The notes: generated from the sequence alone by a model not told the origin. DNA of 64,000 bases from Noviherbaspirillum saxi (GCF_003591035.1 NZ_QYUO01000002.1:62001-126000); one strand, 5' to 3'; positions 18,523 through 27,611 are shown, counted from the first letter of the stretch. Made by a program: numbers and translations.

Positions 18523-19508
18523 CAGGGCGTTTTCGTGCGTGAAAAGCTTCGCATGCGTTTCAACCCCAGCCACTGCTGTTCCCAGAAGCGCCGTCCGTAA
18601 TCGCGCCCCTTGCCTTCCGGCGGTGGAAGCTGGTCGCGAATGCCGGTATCCGCGAATTCATTGTCGAAACGCGCGGTACGAAACACAATATCCCACACCG
18701 GAAACAGCACGGCGAAATTGCAGCCGCCCAGCGATTCCTTGCCGCGCGACTCATGACCTATGCCGATCGCATGATGCGTGCGATGGTAACGGGGCGACAC
18801 CAGCAAGCGCTCGCCGATCGCGCCGAAGTGGATGCGGACGTTGGCATGCTGCAGGCTCTGCTGCATCCGTGATGCCACGACAAGCAATAAGTATTGCGAG
18901 GGCTCCACGCCAATGACCAAAGCGATTATCGCCATGTAGATGTCGCGCAGCAAATCATCCAGCAAGTGATTACGGTTGTCGGACCACAGGTTCATATCGG
19001 TCTGGCTGTGATGAAGACTGTGCAAGCCCCACCACCATCCAAACTGATGACTGGCGCGGTGATACCAGTAATCGAAGAAGTCCAGCACGACCAGATAGAC
19101 AAGAAAGGCGACCAGCGGAATATCGGTCACTCCCGGCCACAGCGTTTCGAGATTGAAGTGGACGACGCCGAGCAACCGCAATTCGCCGGCAATCGCGTCG
19201 AACAGCGGATCGAGCACAAAGAATACTGCCAGCGTAAACGCGCCAAGACGATGGATGCAGGTGTACACAAAATCGATCCGCCGCGCGCCCGGGTCTACTA
19301 TTTTCTTGACCGGAATCCATGCTTCCAGGGGACGGAGCACCGCAAACAGTATGGCAAGTTCAAACAGACCGAGCAGGAACCATTCGGTCCCATCAAAAGC
19401 TTCTTCCGTGATGTCGCCCAGGGTCAACATATACAGCAAGGGCTGGACGACAGTCTGGAACAGCCAGCCATGCAATTCGGAAAACCATTCGACGAGAGTA
19501 TGGATCAT
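18522..19508 (-). CDS. Sterol desaturase / fatty acid hydroxylase family protein
   Basis: 328-residue di-iron membrane oxygenase. The histidine clusters HRASH, HSLHHS and HRTHH are present in order in the second half, with about four membrane segments before and between them. The substrate (lipid or hopanoid-like compound) cannot be told from sequence. Upstream partner of the EI24-like gene, with which it overlaps by one base. Confidence 0.87.
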   Translation of the reverse strand: MIHTLVEWFSELHGWLFQTVVQPLLYMLTLGDITEEAFDGTEWFLLGLFELAILFAVLRPLEAWIPVKKIVDPGARRIDFVYTCIHRLGAFTLAVFFVLDPLFDAIAGELRLLGVVHFNLETLWPGVTDIPLVAFLVYLVVLDFFDYWYHRASHQFGWWWGLHSLHHSQTDMNLWSDNRNHLLDDLLRDIYMAIIALVIGVEPSQYLLLVVASRMQQSLQHANVRIHFGAIGERLLVSPRYHRTHHAIGIGHESRGKESLGGCNFAVLFPVWDIVFRTARFDNEFADTGIRDQLPPPEGKGRDYGRRFWEQQWLGLKRMRSFSRTKTP

Positions 19509-19565
19509 GTTGTCAGTATTTGAAGATCACAGCTTGGCAACGCGAAGTGCAGCCAAGCCCTTAGA

Positions 19566-20345
19566 TCAGGGTTTCTTGCGGTAAGTCGGGTGATCGCGCA
19601 GCGTCGCAAAGCAGTATCCCTTTTCTTTCAATCCGCTGATCAACGGATCGAGTACCGCTGGGGCCCACGGATCCTTGCGCGACCAGATGCCCAGATGCGC
19701 GACGAAGATATCACCGTCCTTCAATCCGTTCAATGCGCGTTGTAGCAACCGGTTGTTCGACCAACTTTCGCTGGGCAGTTCATCGCCGGAAAAACCGGCG
19801 CCTTCAGTCCAGCCAACGTGGGCATAACCGCAACTTTTTCCCGCTGCCAGCAGACCCGGCGTCAGCTTTCCGCCTGGCGCACGCCACAGCGGGTCGAGCT
19901 TCGAACCGGTCAGTTCCGTAAAGCGCTGTTCGACCCTGCGTAACTCGTCGCAGTATTGACCGGCGCTCCATACCTGCGGTTTCCCGGCTTGCGCGCCGAA
20001 TTGCGGCTTCATTGCCAATCGCCCATCCGGCAAGTCGCGCTGTACGTAGACGTGGTCGAAAGTATGCGTTCCAAATGCATGCCCTTCCGCCACCCGTGCT
20101 TTCCAGTACGGAGCCCAGGAAGGGTCTAGAGCGTAGTCACCGTTGACCGTTTTTTCGTTGGCCAGGAAGAAGGTCGCCTTGATGCGATGCTTGTTGAGTG
20201 TCGACGCGATATAGTCGGCCTGCGACTGGCTGCCGGTGTCGAAGGTCAGGTAAATCGTGCCCTTGCATCCCGCGTCCGATGGGCCGGCATTGACTGCGGC
20301 CGGAATAGCCGTAGCTATGCAGACTGCCGCCAGCAATTTCTTCAT
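19566..20345 (-). CDS. Secreted polysaccharide deacetylase (NodB-like)
   Basis: 259-residue exported protein: signal peptide MKKLLAAVCIATAIPAAVNA, then a NodB fold. Motif 1 reads LTFDTGSQS rather than the usual TFDDG, so one metal-binding Asp is replaced by Thr; motif 2 HTFDH and motif 3 RAPGG are normal. Activity may thus be altered. The start overlaps the stop of the beta-propeller gene upstream (TGATG), so the two are coupled and both products go to the periplasm. Confidence 0.85.
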   Translation of the reverse strand: MKKLLAAVCIATAIPAAVNAGPSDAGCKGTIYLTFDTGSQSQADYIASTLNKHRIKATFFLANEKTVNGDYALDPSWAPYWKARVAEGHAFGTHTFDHVYVQRDLPDGRLAMKPQFGAQAGKPQVWSAGQYCDELRRVEQRFTELTGSKLDPLWRAPGGKLTPGLLAAGKSCGYAHVGWTEGAGFSGDELPSESWSNNRLLQRALNGLKDGDIFVAHLGIWSRKDPWAPAVLDPLISGLKEKGYCFATLRDHPTYRKKP

Positions 20346-21313
20346 CACATCCGTGGCGCGTGGTTGGCAAAGTACACACCGTGCGGCGAACGGCCGACGG
20401 GGATGGTCTTCACCACCTTCCTGGATGCGACGTCGATAACCGCGACCTTCTTGACCCAGCGCAGGGTCGCCCACAAAGTCTTGCCATCGTCGGTCAGCTC
20501 CATGCAGTCCGGACCGCCTGGGACATTGATGGTGCCGACGTTTTCCAGCGTTTGCTGGTCGATGATGTTGATCGTATTCGATACACGGTTGGACACAAAG
20601 ATGTGACGCTTGTCGCCCATTGCGCGGAAGTTGTGCGCCCCCTCGCCTGCCTTGATCTTCTTGATGGTTTTTTGCGCGCGCCAGTCGATCACTTCAACAT
20701 AGTCGCCGCCCATGATGCCGACCAGCAGATGCTTGTCATCCGGTGTCATCGATATGCCTGCCGGCAGTTTGCCGACCGGGATCGTCCACTTCACCGTCTG
20801 CGTGGCCAGGTCGATGGCGCTGACCTGGTTGGAACCTTGCTGGGTGATGAAGGCCAACTTGCTGTCGGCGCTGAATGCCATATGGCTGGGCAGCTTGGGC
20901 AGCGCCAGGCGCTTTGCCAGCTTCAGATCCTTGCCGTCATAGCTATAGATATCCACATGATCCAGACGCAGGGCATTCGACACAAACCATTTCTGGTCGG
21001 GCGAAAAGCCGATCTGGTACGGATCGATAATATCCTTCATGCGGCTTTGGATCTTGCCGGTCTTAGGATCGAGAAACACCAGTTCATTGCCGACGGCGCT
21101 GCCGACGATCAGCGACTTGTTGTCCGGCGTCGCCATCAGATGGTGCGGCTCCTTACCCACCGCGATCGTTTCGATCTCCTTGTGCGTAGTCTGGTCCAGC
21201 AGACTGATGCTGGCGTCGCGCGAATTAAGCACTACTACCACATTGGCCTGGGCAGATGCTGCCAGCAGCAGGGCAGGCAGGATAGAAAGAAGCAGAGCGG
21301 GAAGACGGGACAT
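20345..21313 (-). CDS. Periplasmic YncE/YVTN-family beta-propeller protein
   Basis: 322-residue protein with a signal peptide (MSRLPALLLSILPALLLAASAQA) and about seven repeats of the kind VNNTINIIDQQTLENVGTINVPGGP, typical of the YVTN/40-residue beta-propeller family. The start at 21313 gives a better signal peptide than the in-frame GTG at 21322. Coupled to the deacetylase gene; together they suggest cell-envelope glycan work, but the role is inferred only. Confidence 0.85.
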   Translation of the reverse strand: MSRLPALLLSILPALLLAASAQANVVVVLNSRDASISLLDQTTHKEIETIAVGKEPHHLMATPDNKSLIVGSAVGNELVFLDPKTGKIQSRMKDIIDPYQIGFSPDQKWFVSNALRLDHVDIYSYDGKDLKLAKRLALPKLPSHMAFSADSKLAFITQQGSNQVSAIDLATQTVKWTIPVGKLPAGISMTPDDKHLLVGIMGGDYVEVIDWRAQKTIKKIKAGEGAHNFRAMGDKRHIFVSNRVSNTINIIDQQTLENVGTINVPGGPDCMELTDDGKTLWATLRWVKKVAVIDVASRKVVKTIPVGRSPHGVYFANHAPRM

Positions 21314-21596
21314 GAAGGTCACTTAGTAAAGTATTTGCCGGTTATTTTACCGCGCGGAAATGCGAGTCAATGAAGAATATCGAAGCGGTGTTGCGCCGAT
21401 ACGCGCTTGTCGCGGTAGACCTGTCCGAGCGGCAGCATTCGAACTAAGCCGATACTGTCCAGCACCAAGGCGCTACGGACAAGCTAGTGCCTTCGGTACC
21501 ACGATAGAGCCAACGCAGTAACGAGCGGATAGACAGGAACGTTGACCTTATTCTGCAATCGAATCGAATATTTAATTGCAATTTTTGCATCGTTTT

Positions 21597-21908
21597 ATGT
21601 CTATGCACTTAGCCTAGATCTTTTTACCGCTCTACGACAATGCCGGTGATGCTATTTCGCATACAAGTTTTGCAGTCACGCGCGAAGAAATCGTCTCCCG
21701 TTTCGGCGGCATGACAGCCTATAACCGCGCACCCGTCAGCGGCCTATGGGAAAACGATGGCAAGACCGTATATGACGACGTCGTGATCTACGAAGTCATG
21801 AGCGAGCAACTGGAGCATGCATGGTGGCGGCAATATCGCCGCACGCTGGAACAGCACTTTCGGCAGCAGACACTGTTGATTCGTGCACAGGCAGTCGAAC
21901 TAATTTAG
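21597..21908 (+). pseudogene. Conserved small protein gene interrupted by an in-frame amber codon
   Basis: From 21618 to 21908 one frame encodes FLPLYDNAGDAI...TREEIVSRFGGMTAYNRAP...GLWENDGKTVYDDVVIYEV, which resembles the conserved roughly 100-residue small proteins I recall from proteobacteria that begin with a FLPLYDN segment. Upstream in the same frame is ATG TCT ATG CAC TTA GCC TAG ATC, so a stop at 21615 cuts the protein after six codons. Restart at the ATG at 21711 would give only the last 65 residues. Either the gene is dead or the start codon lies elsewhere; no ribosome-binding site is seen at either ATG. Confidence 0.6.
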
Positions 21909-22000
21909 CGTACCGGAATGAATGCCTTCGCGCTCCGTGAGCAGATAGGGGACTAACTGCTACAATCCTGCCAATATTGATCAGACAACAAAGGAAAAAC

Positions 22001-22357
22001 ATGTCCACTACGATGACCGCATCCGGCCTCCAATACGAAGACGTTACCGTCGGCTCCGGCGACGAAGCCAAGGCCGGCCAGCATGTGACCGTGCATTACA
22101 CCGGCTGGCTGCAAAATACCGATGGAAGCGCCGGCAAGAAGTTTGATTCCAGCAAGGATCGCAACGATCCCTTCGAATTTCCGCTGGGCGCAGGCCATGT
22201 GATCAAGGGCTGGGATGAAGGCGTACAAGGCATGAAGGTCGGCGGCGTGCGCAAACTGATCATTCCTTCAACGCTGGGCTATGGCGCACGCGGCGCGGGT
22301 GGCGTCATTCCCCCGAACGCGACCCTGATTTTTGAAGTTGAACTTCTGGGCGTGTGA
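22001..22357 (+). CDS. FKBP-type peptidyl-prolyl cis-trans isomerase
   Basis: 118-residue single-domain cytoplasmic isomerase that speeds proline isomerisation. The FKBP pattern is complete: [75 protein letters not shown]. Start ATG 22001 follows AAAGGAAAA. No signal peptide. Confidence 0.95.
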   Translation: MSTTMTASGLQYEDVTVGSGDEAKAGQHVTVHYTGWLQNTDGSAGKKFDSSKDRNDPFEFPLGAGHVIKGWDEGVQGMKVGGVRKLIIPSTLGYGARGAGGVIPPNATLIFEVELLGV

Positions 22358-22533
22358 CGACTCTTTCTCAAGAGCATCATTATTCCGAAGCGGTAGTTGA
22401 ATAAATACGCAAGTATTGTCGGCTTACCTGGCAGGCGTCCTTGACCGATGCCTGCCGCGCGGACGGTATTGAGTATTTCTTCAACAATGCGGCCCGCAGG
22501 ACTCGTGCAGGGCCGCTATCCGGTGTCGGTTCA

Positions 22534-22752
22534 ATGCATTTTAAAAAATCTATTTATCTCGCTGCGAGCGCAATCGTATTGGGAACTTGCGGCGGATGCG
22601 CGGTAGTCACGGTTGCGACGACTGCGGCCTCCGTTGCCGGTACGGCAGTCAGCGTGGGGGTGACTGCGGGATCGATGGCCGTTGGTGCGGCGACCACGGT
22701 CGCCAAAGGCGCGGTCGCTGTCGGCAGTGCAGTCGTTTCGGACGACGAATAA
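22534..22752 (+). CDS. Small glycine/alanine-rich putative lipoprotein
   Basis: 72-residue protein. Residues 1-20 look like a lipoprotein signal (MHFKKSIYLAASAIVLGTCGGC), with Cys at about 19 and 22 as possible lipidation sites. The rest is a run of Ala/Val/Gly/Thr that could form a membrane-associated glycine-zipper-like helix. Similar small envelope proteins are common in Burkholderiales; function unknown. ATG 22534 is preferred to the longer frame starting with TTG at 22441. Confidence 0.6.
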   Translation: MHFKKSIYLAASAIVLGTCGGCAVVTVATTAASVAGTAVSVGVTAGSMAVGAATTVAKGAVAVGSAVVSDDE

Positions 22753-22948
22753 TACCAATCCCACCCCATGCAATAACATGGAGTATCTCCTCTAGAGCTT
22801 TTGTTTGGCTGCCGTTTTTTCTATGTTATTTTTGCGGCGCCCATAGAGCGGTCCGGATGAATACGCGTAGTCTGGCGGTGAAGTCATCGCCAACGCCATC
22901 CAAACCATCGGCAGATCAACGTTTCCATTTCATCCATCAGGAGAAAGC

Positions 22949-23203
22949 ATGAGCCTACAGGCGCAATTCGACCAGGCGGTCGTCGATTCCAAGAACCTGT
23001 CCGAGAAGCCGGACAACATGACGTTGCTGAAAATTTATGCGTTATTCAAGCAAGCCAGCGCCGGCGATACCGACGGCAATCGCCCAGGCTTTACCGACAT
23101 GATCGGCCGTGCAAAATACGACGCATGGGATGCCTTGAAAGGCACGTCGAAGGATGAAGCGATGCAGCAGTATGTCGACCTGATCGGCGATCTGAAAGGC
23201 TGA
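22949..23203 (+). CDS. Acyl-CoA-binding protein
   Basis: 84-residue four-helix cytosolic protein that binds long-chain acyl-CoA esters. Family pattern visible: FDQAVVDSKNLSEKPDNMTLLKIYALFKQASAGD, then GRAKYDAWDALKGTSKDEAMQQYVDLI. Normal length. A GGAGAAAGC site precedes the start. It lies near the polyhydroxyalkanoate-system gene, which fits acyl-CoA metabolism. Confidence 0.93.
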   Translation: MSLQAQFDQAVVDSKNLSEKPDNMTLLKIYALFKQASAGDTDGNRPGFTDMIGRAKYDAWDALKGTSKDEAMQQYVDLIGDLKG

Positions 23204-23241
23204 TTGCGGTTATCGTTTGCAGCAAGCTTTCATTAAGCTTG

Positions 23242-23526
23242 CTATGCGGCGGCGGCAAAGATCTTCTGCATCTTTGCCGCCACTTTCTCTTCAATGGTTG
23301 TTGCAAATGCCTTGAAAAGAAAGCCAAGACTGATCTCAAGACGCGCTTGCTGTTCCGCCAGCGTTAGCGAACCGCTCAAGCCCGATCGCGTGAAACGCAG
23401 CACGTCTCCATCCCACTCCGACGCCATATCGTATTCCGCCGCCATCTGCTCCGCCATTTTCTGCGCGGCCGCCTTGGCCGTTGTCAGTGTAAGTACGTGA
23501 TCCTGCGTGATGCTGATATCTGCCAT
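23242..23526 (-). CDS. Polyhydroxyalkanoic acid system family protein
   Basis: 94-residue protein of the PHA-granule-associated region family: MADISITQDHVLTLTTAKAAAQKMAEQMAAEYDMASEWDGDVLRFTRSGLSGSL, ending with a helical amphipathic tail (KVAAKMQKIFAAAA). Role in granule biology is inferred from the family. It lies just after the hydroxyacid dehydrogenase gene on the same strand, 4 bp away. Confidence 0.85.
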   Translation of the reverse strand: MADISITQDHVLTLTTAKAAAQKMAEQMAAEYDMASEWDGDVLRFTRSGLSGSLTLAEQQARLEISLGFLFKAFATTIEEKVAAKMQKIFAAAA

Positions 23527-23530
23527 TGCC

Positions 23531-24517
23531 TTATCCCTTGTTCCGAACCTCGGGATTAAGGATATTTGGCGGGGTGCCGTCCGTCAATGCAGCAATCAGA
23601 TTATCCGCCGCACAATTGGCCATCGCGCGGCGCGTTGGTTCCGATGCGCTCGCGATATGCGGCGTGAGCACCACGTTCGACAAGGTGAGAAAGGCAGGGT
23701 CGAATGCCGGCTCGTTTTCAAACACATCAAGGCCCGCAGCCGCCAACCGATTGGCGCGCAAGGCCACGATCAGGGCCGCATCGTCGACTATACCGCCACG
23801 GGCAATATTGATCAGCGTCGCTGTAGGCTTCATCGCCGCCAGTTCAGCCGCACCGATGGTGTGATGCGCTTCCGGCGAATAAGGCAGTGCCAGCACGATA
23901 TGGTCGGCGGTACGCAACAGTTCTTCCTTGCTGACATAACGCGCATTGTTGGCGCGGGCCTCAAGGTGTTCGGCCACCTTCGAACGGTTATGGTAGATCA
24001 CCTGCATGTCGAAGCCCATCGAGCGCCGTGCAATTGCCTGGCCGATCCTTCCCATGCCTATGATGCCAAGCGTTGCGCCATGCACGTCCGCGCCCAGCAA
24101 GGTGTCATAACGCCACTTCTGCCACTTGCCTGCCCGCAGCCAGTGCTCGGATTCGGTCACTCGCCGCGCGGTTGCCAGCAGCAACGCCCACGCGAAGTCG
24201 GCAGTCGTTTCGTTCAGCACATCCGGTGTATTGGTCACTACGATGCCCGCGCGCGTCGCCGCGGCGATATCGATATTGTTAAAGCCGACTGCCATATTGC
24301 AGATGGCTTTCAGCGATGGGCAGGCAGCGATCACTTCGGCCGTCATGCTGGAGCTTGGCGTCGTGAATACGGCGTCCTTGCCTTGCAATTTGCCGACCAG
24401 TTCATCTTTCGAATAGATATCGTCATTGGGATTGGCCTCGACATCGAAATGCTGGGCCAGACGTTCGACCACATCAGGAAAAACTGCCCGTGTTACGAGA
24501 ATTCTGGGTTTCGTCAT
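23531..24517 (-). CDS. 2-hydroxyacid dehydrogenase (glyoxylate/hydroxypyruvate reductase type)
   Basis: 328-residue NAD(P)-dependent D-2-hydroxyacid dehydrogenase. The nucleotide-binding motif GIIGMGRIGQAIARR is near residue 150, and the catalytic Arg (NIARGGIVDDAAL), Glu (ENEPAF) and His (TPHIASAS) are all seen. Best matched to GhrB/gluconate-2-dehydrogenase-like enzymes; glyoxylate or 2-ketogluconate are likely substrates. Transcribed toward the PHA-system gene. Confidence 0.9.
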   Translation of the reverse strand: MTKPRILVTRAVFPDVVERLAQHFDVEANPNDDIYSKDELVGKLQGKDAVFTTPSSSMTAEVIAACPSLKAICNMAVGFNNIDIAAATRAGIVVTNTPDVLNETTADFAWALLLATARRVTESEHWLRAGKWQKWRYDTLLGADVHGATLGIIGMGRIGQAIARRSMGFDMQVIYHNRSKVAEHLEARANNARYVSKEELLRTADHIVLALPYSPEAHHTIGAAELAAMKPTATLINIARGGIVDDAALIVALRANRLAAAGLDVFENEPAFDPAFLTLSNVVLTPHIASASEPTRRAMANCAADNLIAALTDGTPPNILNPEVRNKG

Positions 24518-24523
24518 GTCGTC

Positions 24524-25930
24524 TCACCGAAAGAAAATGAAGGTCATCAGGATGAATAAGGGTACCAGCACCACGCACGACCACGCCATGTAACCGAAGA
24601 ACGAAGGCATCTTGATGCCGCGCTCTTCTGCGATCGCTTTTACCATCAGGTTCGGCGCATTGCCGATATAACTGTTGGCGCCCATGAACACTGCGCCGCA
24701 GGAGATTGCGGCCAGTGTAGCCGCGAGTTTTGTCATCAATACTTGCGCATCCCCGCCGGCCGTATTGAAGAATACCAGATAGGTCGGCGCGTTATCGAGG
24801 AAGGTAGACAGGATCCCGGATGCCCAGAAATACATCGCATTGATCGGCTGGCCGCTGCTATCGGTAACGGCGCGGATGATGGGGGCGAATGCGCCCGCCT
24901 CGCCGGCACGTAACATCGCAATCACCGGAATGATGGTGATGAAGATCCCGGCGAACAGCTTGGCGACTTCCTGTATCGGCCCCCAGCTAAAGCCATTGCC
25001 TTCGCGCGCGGTCTGCGGCGTGATGCGTAGGGAAATGAAGATGACTGCGATCAGCAGCAGGTCGCGCACCACATTCTGCAGTTCGAGCGGCACGCCCGCG
25101 ACCGCAAAGCTGATGCCCGGCTTCCACAGGCCGCTCATCAGCACCAGTCCGACGATTGCCGCAAGCAGGAAAAAGTTTGCCTTGCCTTCAAAGCATATCG
25201 GCGAGTCTGGTGTTGGATCAAGGGTCGGTTCACGCGCTTCTTCCTTGTTCCGGCAATAGTAAAGATCAAGCGCGTAAAAAATAGCCAGCAGCGACAGGCA
25301 AAGGAACAGGGTCTCCGGGAAGATGTTCTTCATGGTCCAGAAGAAGTCGACACCCTTCAGAAAACCCAGGAACAACGGCGGATCGCCGAGCGGTGTCAGC
25401 GACCCGCCTGCATTGGCTACCAGGAAAATAAAGAAGACGACAATGTGCACCGCATGCTTGCGGTGGTCATTGGCACGGATCAGCGGCCTGATCATCAGCA
25501 TCGAGGCGCCCGTGGTGCCCATCACGCTGGCCAGCAGCGTCCCCAAGGCCAGCAACCCGGTATTGAGGGCTGGCGTGCCATGCAGGTTGCCATGCACGCA
25601 AATACCGCCTGCGACTACAAACAGCGAAGTGATGAGGATGATGAAAGGAATGTATTCGCCGCCAAATGCGTGAAGCGCGCCCCCACCTGCGGTGCGCGTA
25701 CCGAACACGACCGCGCACGGTATCAGGAAAGCCAGCGCCCAGGCGAGCGTCACCTTGCCGAAATGATGGTGCCAGAATGCCGGCGCAAGCAAGGGAAAGA
25801 GCGCGATGGAAAGCAGCAGCCCGGCGAACGGTATGCCCCACAGGCCGGAAACGCCGCTGCCATTGAACTCCGCTGCCTGGCACAAGGCTGGCACAAGGCT
25901 GGTCAAACCAATCAGGATTTTGGCCTGCAC
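24524..25930 (-). CDS. Sodium:proton antiporter, NhaD/ArsB-like
   Basis: 468-residue inner-membrane protein with about 12-13 membrane segments in the ion-transporter superfamily. Diagnostic segments are NAGGSLTPLGDPPLFLGFLKGVDFFW and STFLDNAPTYLVFFN, seen in the NhaD-type/UIT group. The N-terminal MQAKILIGLTSLVPALCQA may be a first membrane segment or cleavable signal. It lies 6 bp before the hydroxyacid dehydrogenase gene, possibly one transcript. Confidence 0.85.
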   Translation of the reverse strand: MQAKILIGLTSLVPALCQAAEFNGSGVSGLWGIPFAGLLLSIALFPLLAPAFWHHHFGKVTLAWALAFLIPCAVVFGTRTAGGGALHAFGGEYIPFIILITSLFVVAGGICVHGNLHGTPALNTGLLALGTLLASVMGTTGASMLMIRPLIRANDHRKHAVHIVVFFIFLVANAGGSLTPLGDPPLFLGFLKGVDFFWTMKNIFPETLFLCLSLLAIFYALDLYYCRNKEEAREPTLDPTPDSPICFEGKANFFLLAAIVGLVLMSGLWKPGISFAVAGVPLELQNVVRDLLLIAVIFISLRITPQTAREGNGFSWGPIQEVAKLFAGIFITIIPVIAMLRAGEAGAFAPIIRAVTDSSGQPINAMYFWASGILSTFLDNAPTYLVFFNTAGGDAQVLMTKLAATLAAISCGAVFMGANSYIGNAPNLMVKAIAEERGIKMPSFFGYMAWSCVVLVPLFILMTFIFFR

Positions 25931-25998
25931 TTGCGGTCCCCTTATTTTTTGATGGCGGCCATTTTATCCCGGAAAATCAACTCGTCTGATCGGCGAAT

Positions 25999-26018
25999 CC
26001 TACGTAGTGCTACGTAGG
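25999..26018. repeat. Perfect palindrome CCTACGTA-GTGC-TACGTAGG
   Basis: A 20-bp perfect hairpin with an 8-bp stem lies in the 383-bp gap between the antiporter and ferredoxin genes. It has no T-run on either side, so it is more likely an operator than a terminator. The remainder of the gap holds the ferredoxin promoter and no gene. Confidence 0.5.
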
Positions 26019-26166
26019 CCTGGAGCAAAAAACTAGCGCCCAGCCGCAACACGTTGCAATATATGCAATTATTCTGCCTTACCCCCACATCTTGGCAAAT
26101 CACGGCCTGCGACTACCGCGCCAAGGCCCGCCGCATTTGCTTATGCGTAATCTATCTAAGTCCGGT

Positions 26167-26195
26167 TTGTTAGAACCAACCGAATGTCTTAAAAT
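26167..26195 (+). promoter_or_regulatory. Sigma-70 promoter for the ferredoxin gene
   Basis: TTGTTA (26167-26172) and TAAAAT (26190-26195) are separated by 17 bp, a good match to the vegetative consensus. The transcript would start near 26202, leaving a leader of about 110 nt before the ferredoxin start. Confidence 0.65.
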
Positions 26196-26313
26196 ACAAG
26201 GCTTTGCAGCGAACGGTATTGGTATTGATCCTTATGACGTGCTTTTGCGTCGATGGACTGCCGTTCTGCTTCAGAGCAGATCAGATTCAAGAAAATTTTC
26301 AGATAGGACTGTT

Positions 26314-26637
26314 ATGACCCACGTTGTGACCGAATCCTGCATCCGCTGCCGTTACACCGACTGCGTAGATGTATGCCCGGTAGATTGCTTCCGTGAAGGC
26401 CCGAACTTTTTGGCGATCGACCCCGATGAATGCATTGACTGCGCGGTTTGCGTAGCCGAATGCCCGGTCAATGCGATCTATGCGGAAGAGGATGTGCCCG
26501 CCGATCAGCAACAATTCATCAAGCTGAATGTCGACCTCGCGCGTGCATGGCCGTCGATCACCAAGACCAAGGATCCGTTGCCGGACGCAGACGACTGGAA
26601 AGATGTCCAGGCAAAGCTGCACGAGCTGGTCAAGTAA
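26314..26637 (+). CDS. fdxA: 7Fe ferredoxin FdxA
   Basis: 107-residue small electron carrier with one [3Fe-4S] and one [4Fe-4S] cluster. The motifs CIRCRYTDCVDVCPVDC and CIDCAVCVAECPV carry the cluster cysteines in the Azotobacter-type FdI arrangement, followed by the usual C-terminal extension. ATG 26314 is chosen over the long upstream frame, which passes through the promoter. Confidence 0.95.
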   Translation: MTHVVTESCIRCRYTDCVDVCPVDCFREGPNFLAIDPDECIDCAVCVAECPVNAIYAEEDVPADQQQFIKLNVDLARAWPSITKTKDPLPDADDWKDVQAKLHELVK

Positions 26638-26651
26638 ATCCTCAATTGCTT

Positions 26652-26675
26652 GCGGTCATGGAAGATCATGACCGC
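26652..26675 (+). terminator. Strong hairpin after fdxA
   Basis: Perfect 9-bp stem GCGGTCATG / CATGACCGC with a 6-nt loop, 15 bp after the fdxA stop. No T-run follows, so it may act with Rho or protect the 3' end. Confidence 0.5.
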
Positions 26676-26840
26676 AACGCATCTTCCCCAAAGTCTGTAC
26701 GGATGCCTGAACCGACAGCACCGGCCGATTTCCCGCTCTCGATAGTCTTGTCATTACTTCAATTTGCTCCAACGGTCATTGCGCGGCGGTCGCCGGATGG
26801 CGAGACCGAATCCGCTCAATACTCTGGTTCAATACTCTGA

Positions 26841-27350
26841 TTACTTTGTCTGCGGTGACTCTGCCATATACAAGCCAAGCAGCTCATGCAGCGCCTTGAC
26901 CGTGGAGGCATGGTCCCCGGTATGGAGGATGCCATGTCCTCCTTGCGCAACCCAGCGCTCGATGTTTTCCGGCGTGTCGTCGATCAAGACCTTGTGCGGA
27001 CCGCTGAATTCCTGCTTGAGTTTTTTCGGCACGACGTGAACGGTAAATTCCGGTCCGAATATACGCGCCACCCATTCGCGCTTCTGTTCCTGGAAAACCT
27101 TGGATGAAGGCGCGCCAGTCAAAAATATCGGCTCCAGGTTCTTGGTGACCTCCCACAGCGCCATGCAACCTTCGATCAATTCGAGTTCCGCAAAAAAGCG
27201 CTTGTCCGAGTTAACCATTTTCCAGAGGCGGGAACGGTCCAGTTCACTTGGATGCTTGCCGGTCAGACGTTTCACGCGCGCATCGAAATCGGCGAAGACG
27301 CCATCCAGATCAAGAAACACTTGAAGCTTCGGTCTTTCCGAGGTCGTCAT
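26841..27350 (-). CDS. HAD-superfamily hydrolase (5'-nucleotidase-like)
   Basis: 169-residue cytosolic protein. Motif I FLDLDGVFADFD near residue 12 carries both catalytic Asp residues; IFLTGAPSS is motif II and KVLIDDTPENIERW contains the acidic motif IV. This pattern fits the small NT5C/NagD-like group of HAD phosphatases; the substrate is not known. Single gene, minus strand. Confidence 0.8.
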   Translation of the reverse strand: MTTSERPKLQVFLDLDGVFADFDARVKRLTGKHPSELDRSRLWKMVNSDKRFFAELELIEGCMALWEVTKNLEPIFLTGAPSSKVFQEQKREWVARIFGPEFTVHVVPKKLKQEFSGPHKVLIDDTPENIERWVAQGGHGILHTGDHASTVKALHELLGLYMAESPQTK

Positions 27351-27468
27351 GCATGCACCTTTCTCAAGTTTGCAAAAACCCTTTTCGCGAAACTGCTTAT
27401 GTCACAGTATGCCGCTTCTGCATGAATAAGATTCGACCCCTTGCATGACAGACCGTCAAATTGGAATT

Positions 27469-27491
27469 AAAAAGGCCGCCAATCGGCGGCC
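27469..27491 (-). terminator. Rho-independent terminator, minus strand
   Basis: Stem GGCCGCC / GGCGGCC with a 4-nt loop, followed on the minus strand by TTTTTAATT. It lies about 120 bp past the stop of the small gene at 27612-27881. Confidence 0.75.
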
Positions 27492-27611
27492 GTATACAAC
27501 ACCTACAACAACACTTACAAAGCAATACTTACAAACAGTTTCTTTCCTGCCGGCGCCCGCGCATTGCCGCAACTACCGGCAGTAATGCAGGAAACGGCGT
27601 ACGCCGGTCGT

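Noticed and set aside
20360..21373. 337-codon plus-strand frame opposite the beta-propeller gene
   Set aside because: Antisense to a gene with a good signal peptide and repeat pattern; no ribosome-binding site or domain.
23507..24559. 350-codon plus-strand frame opposite the hydroxyacid dehydrogenase
   Set aside because: Antisense shadow; the minus-strand protein has all catalytic motifs.
27492..27545. AC-rich stretch (ACAACACC, ACAACAACACTTAC) considered as a short tandem repeat or CRISPR start
   Set aside because: Units are irregular and too short; no repeat-spacer pattern and no cas genes in the window.
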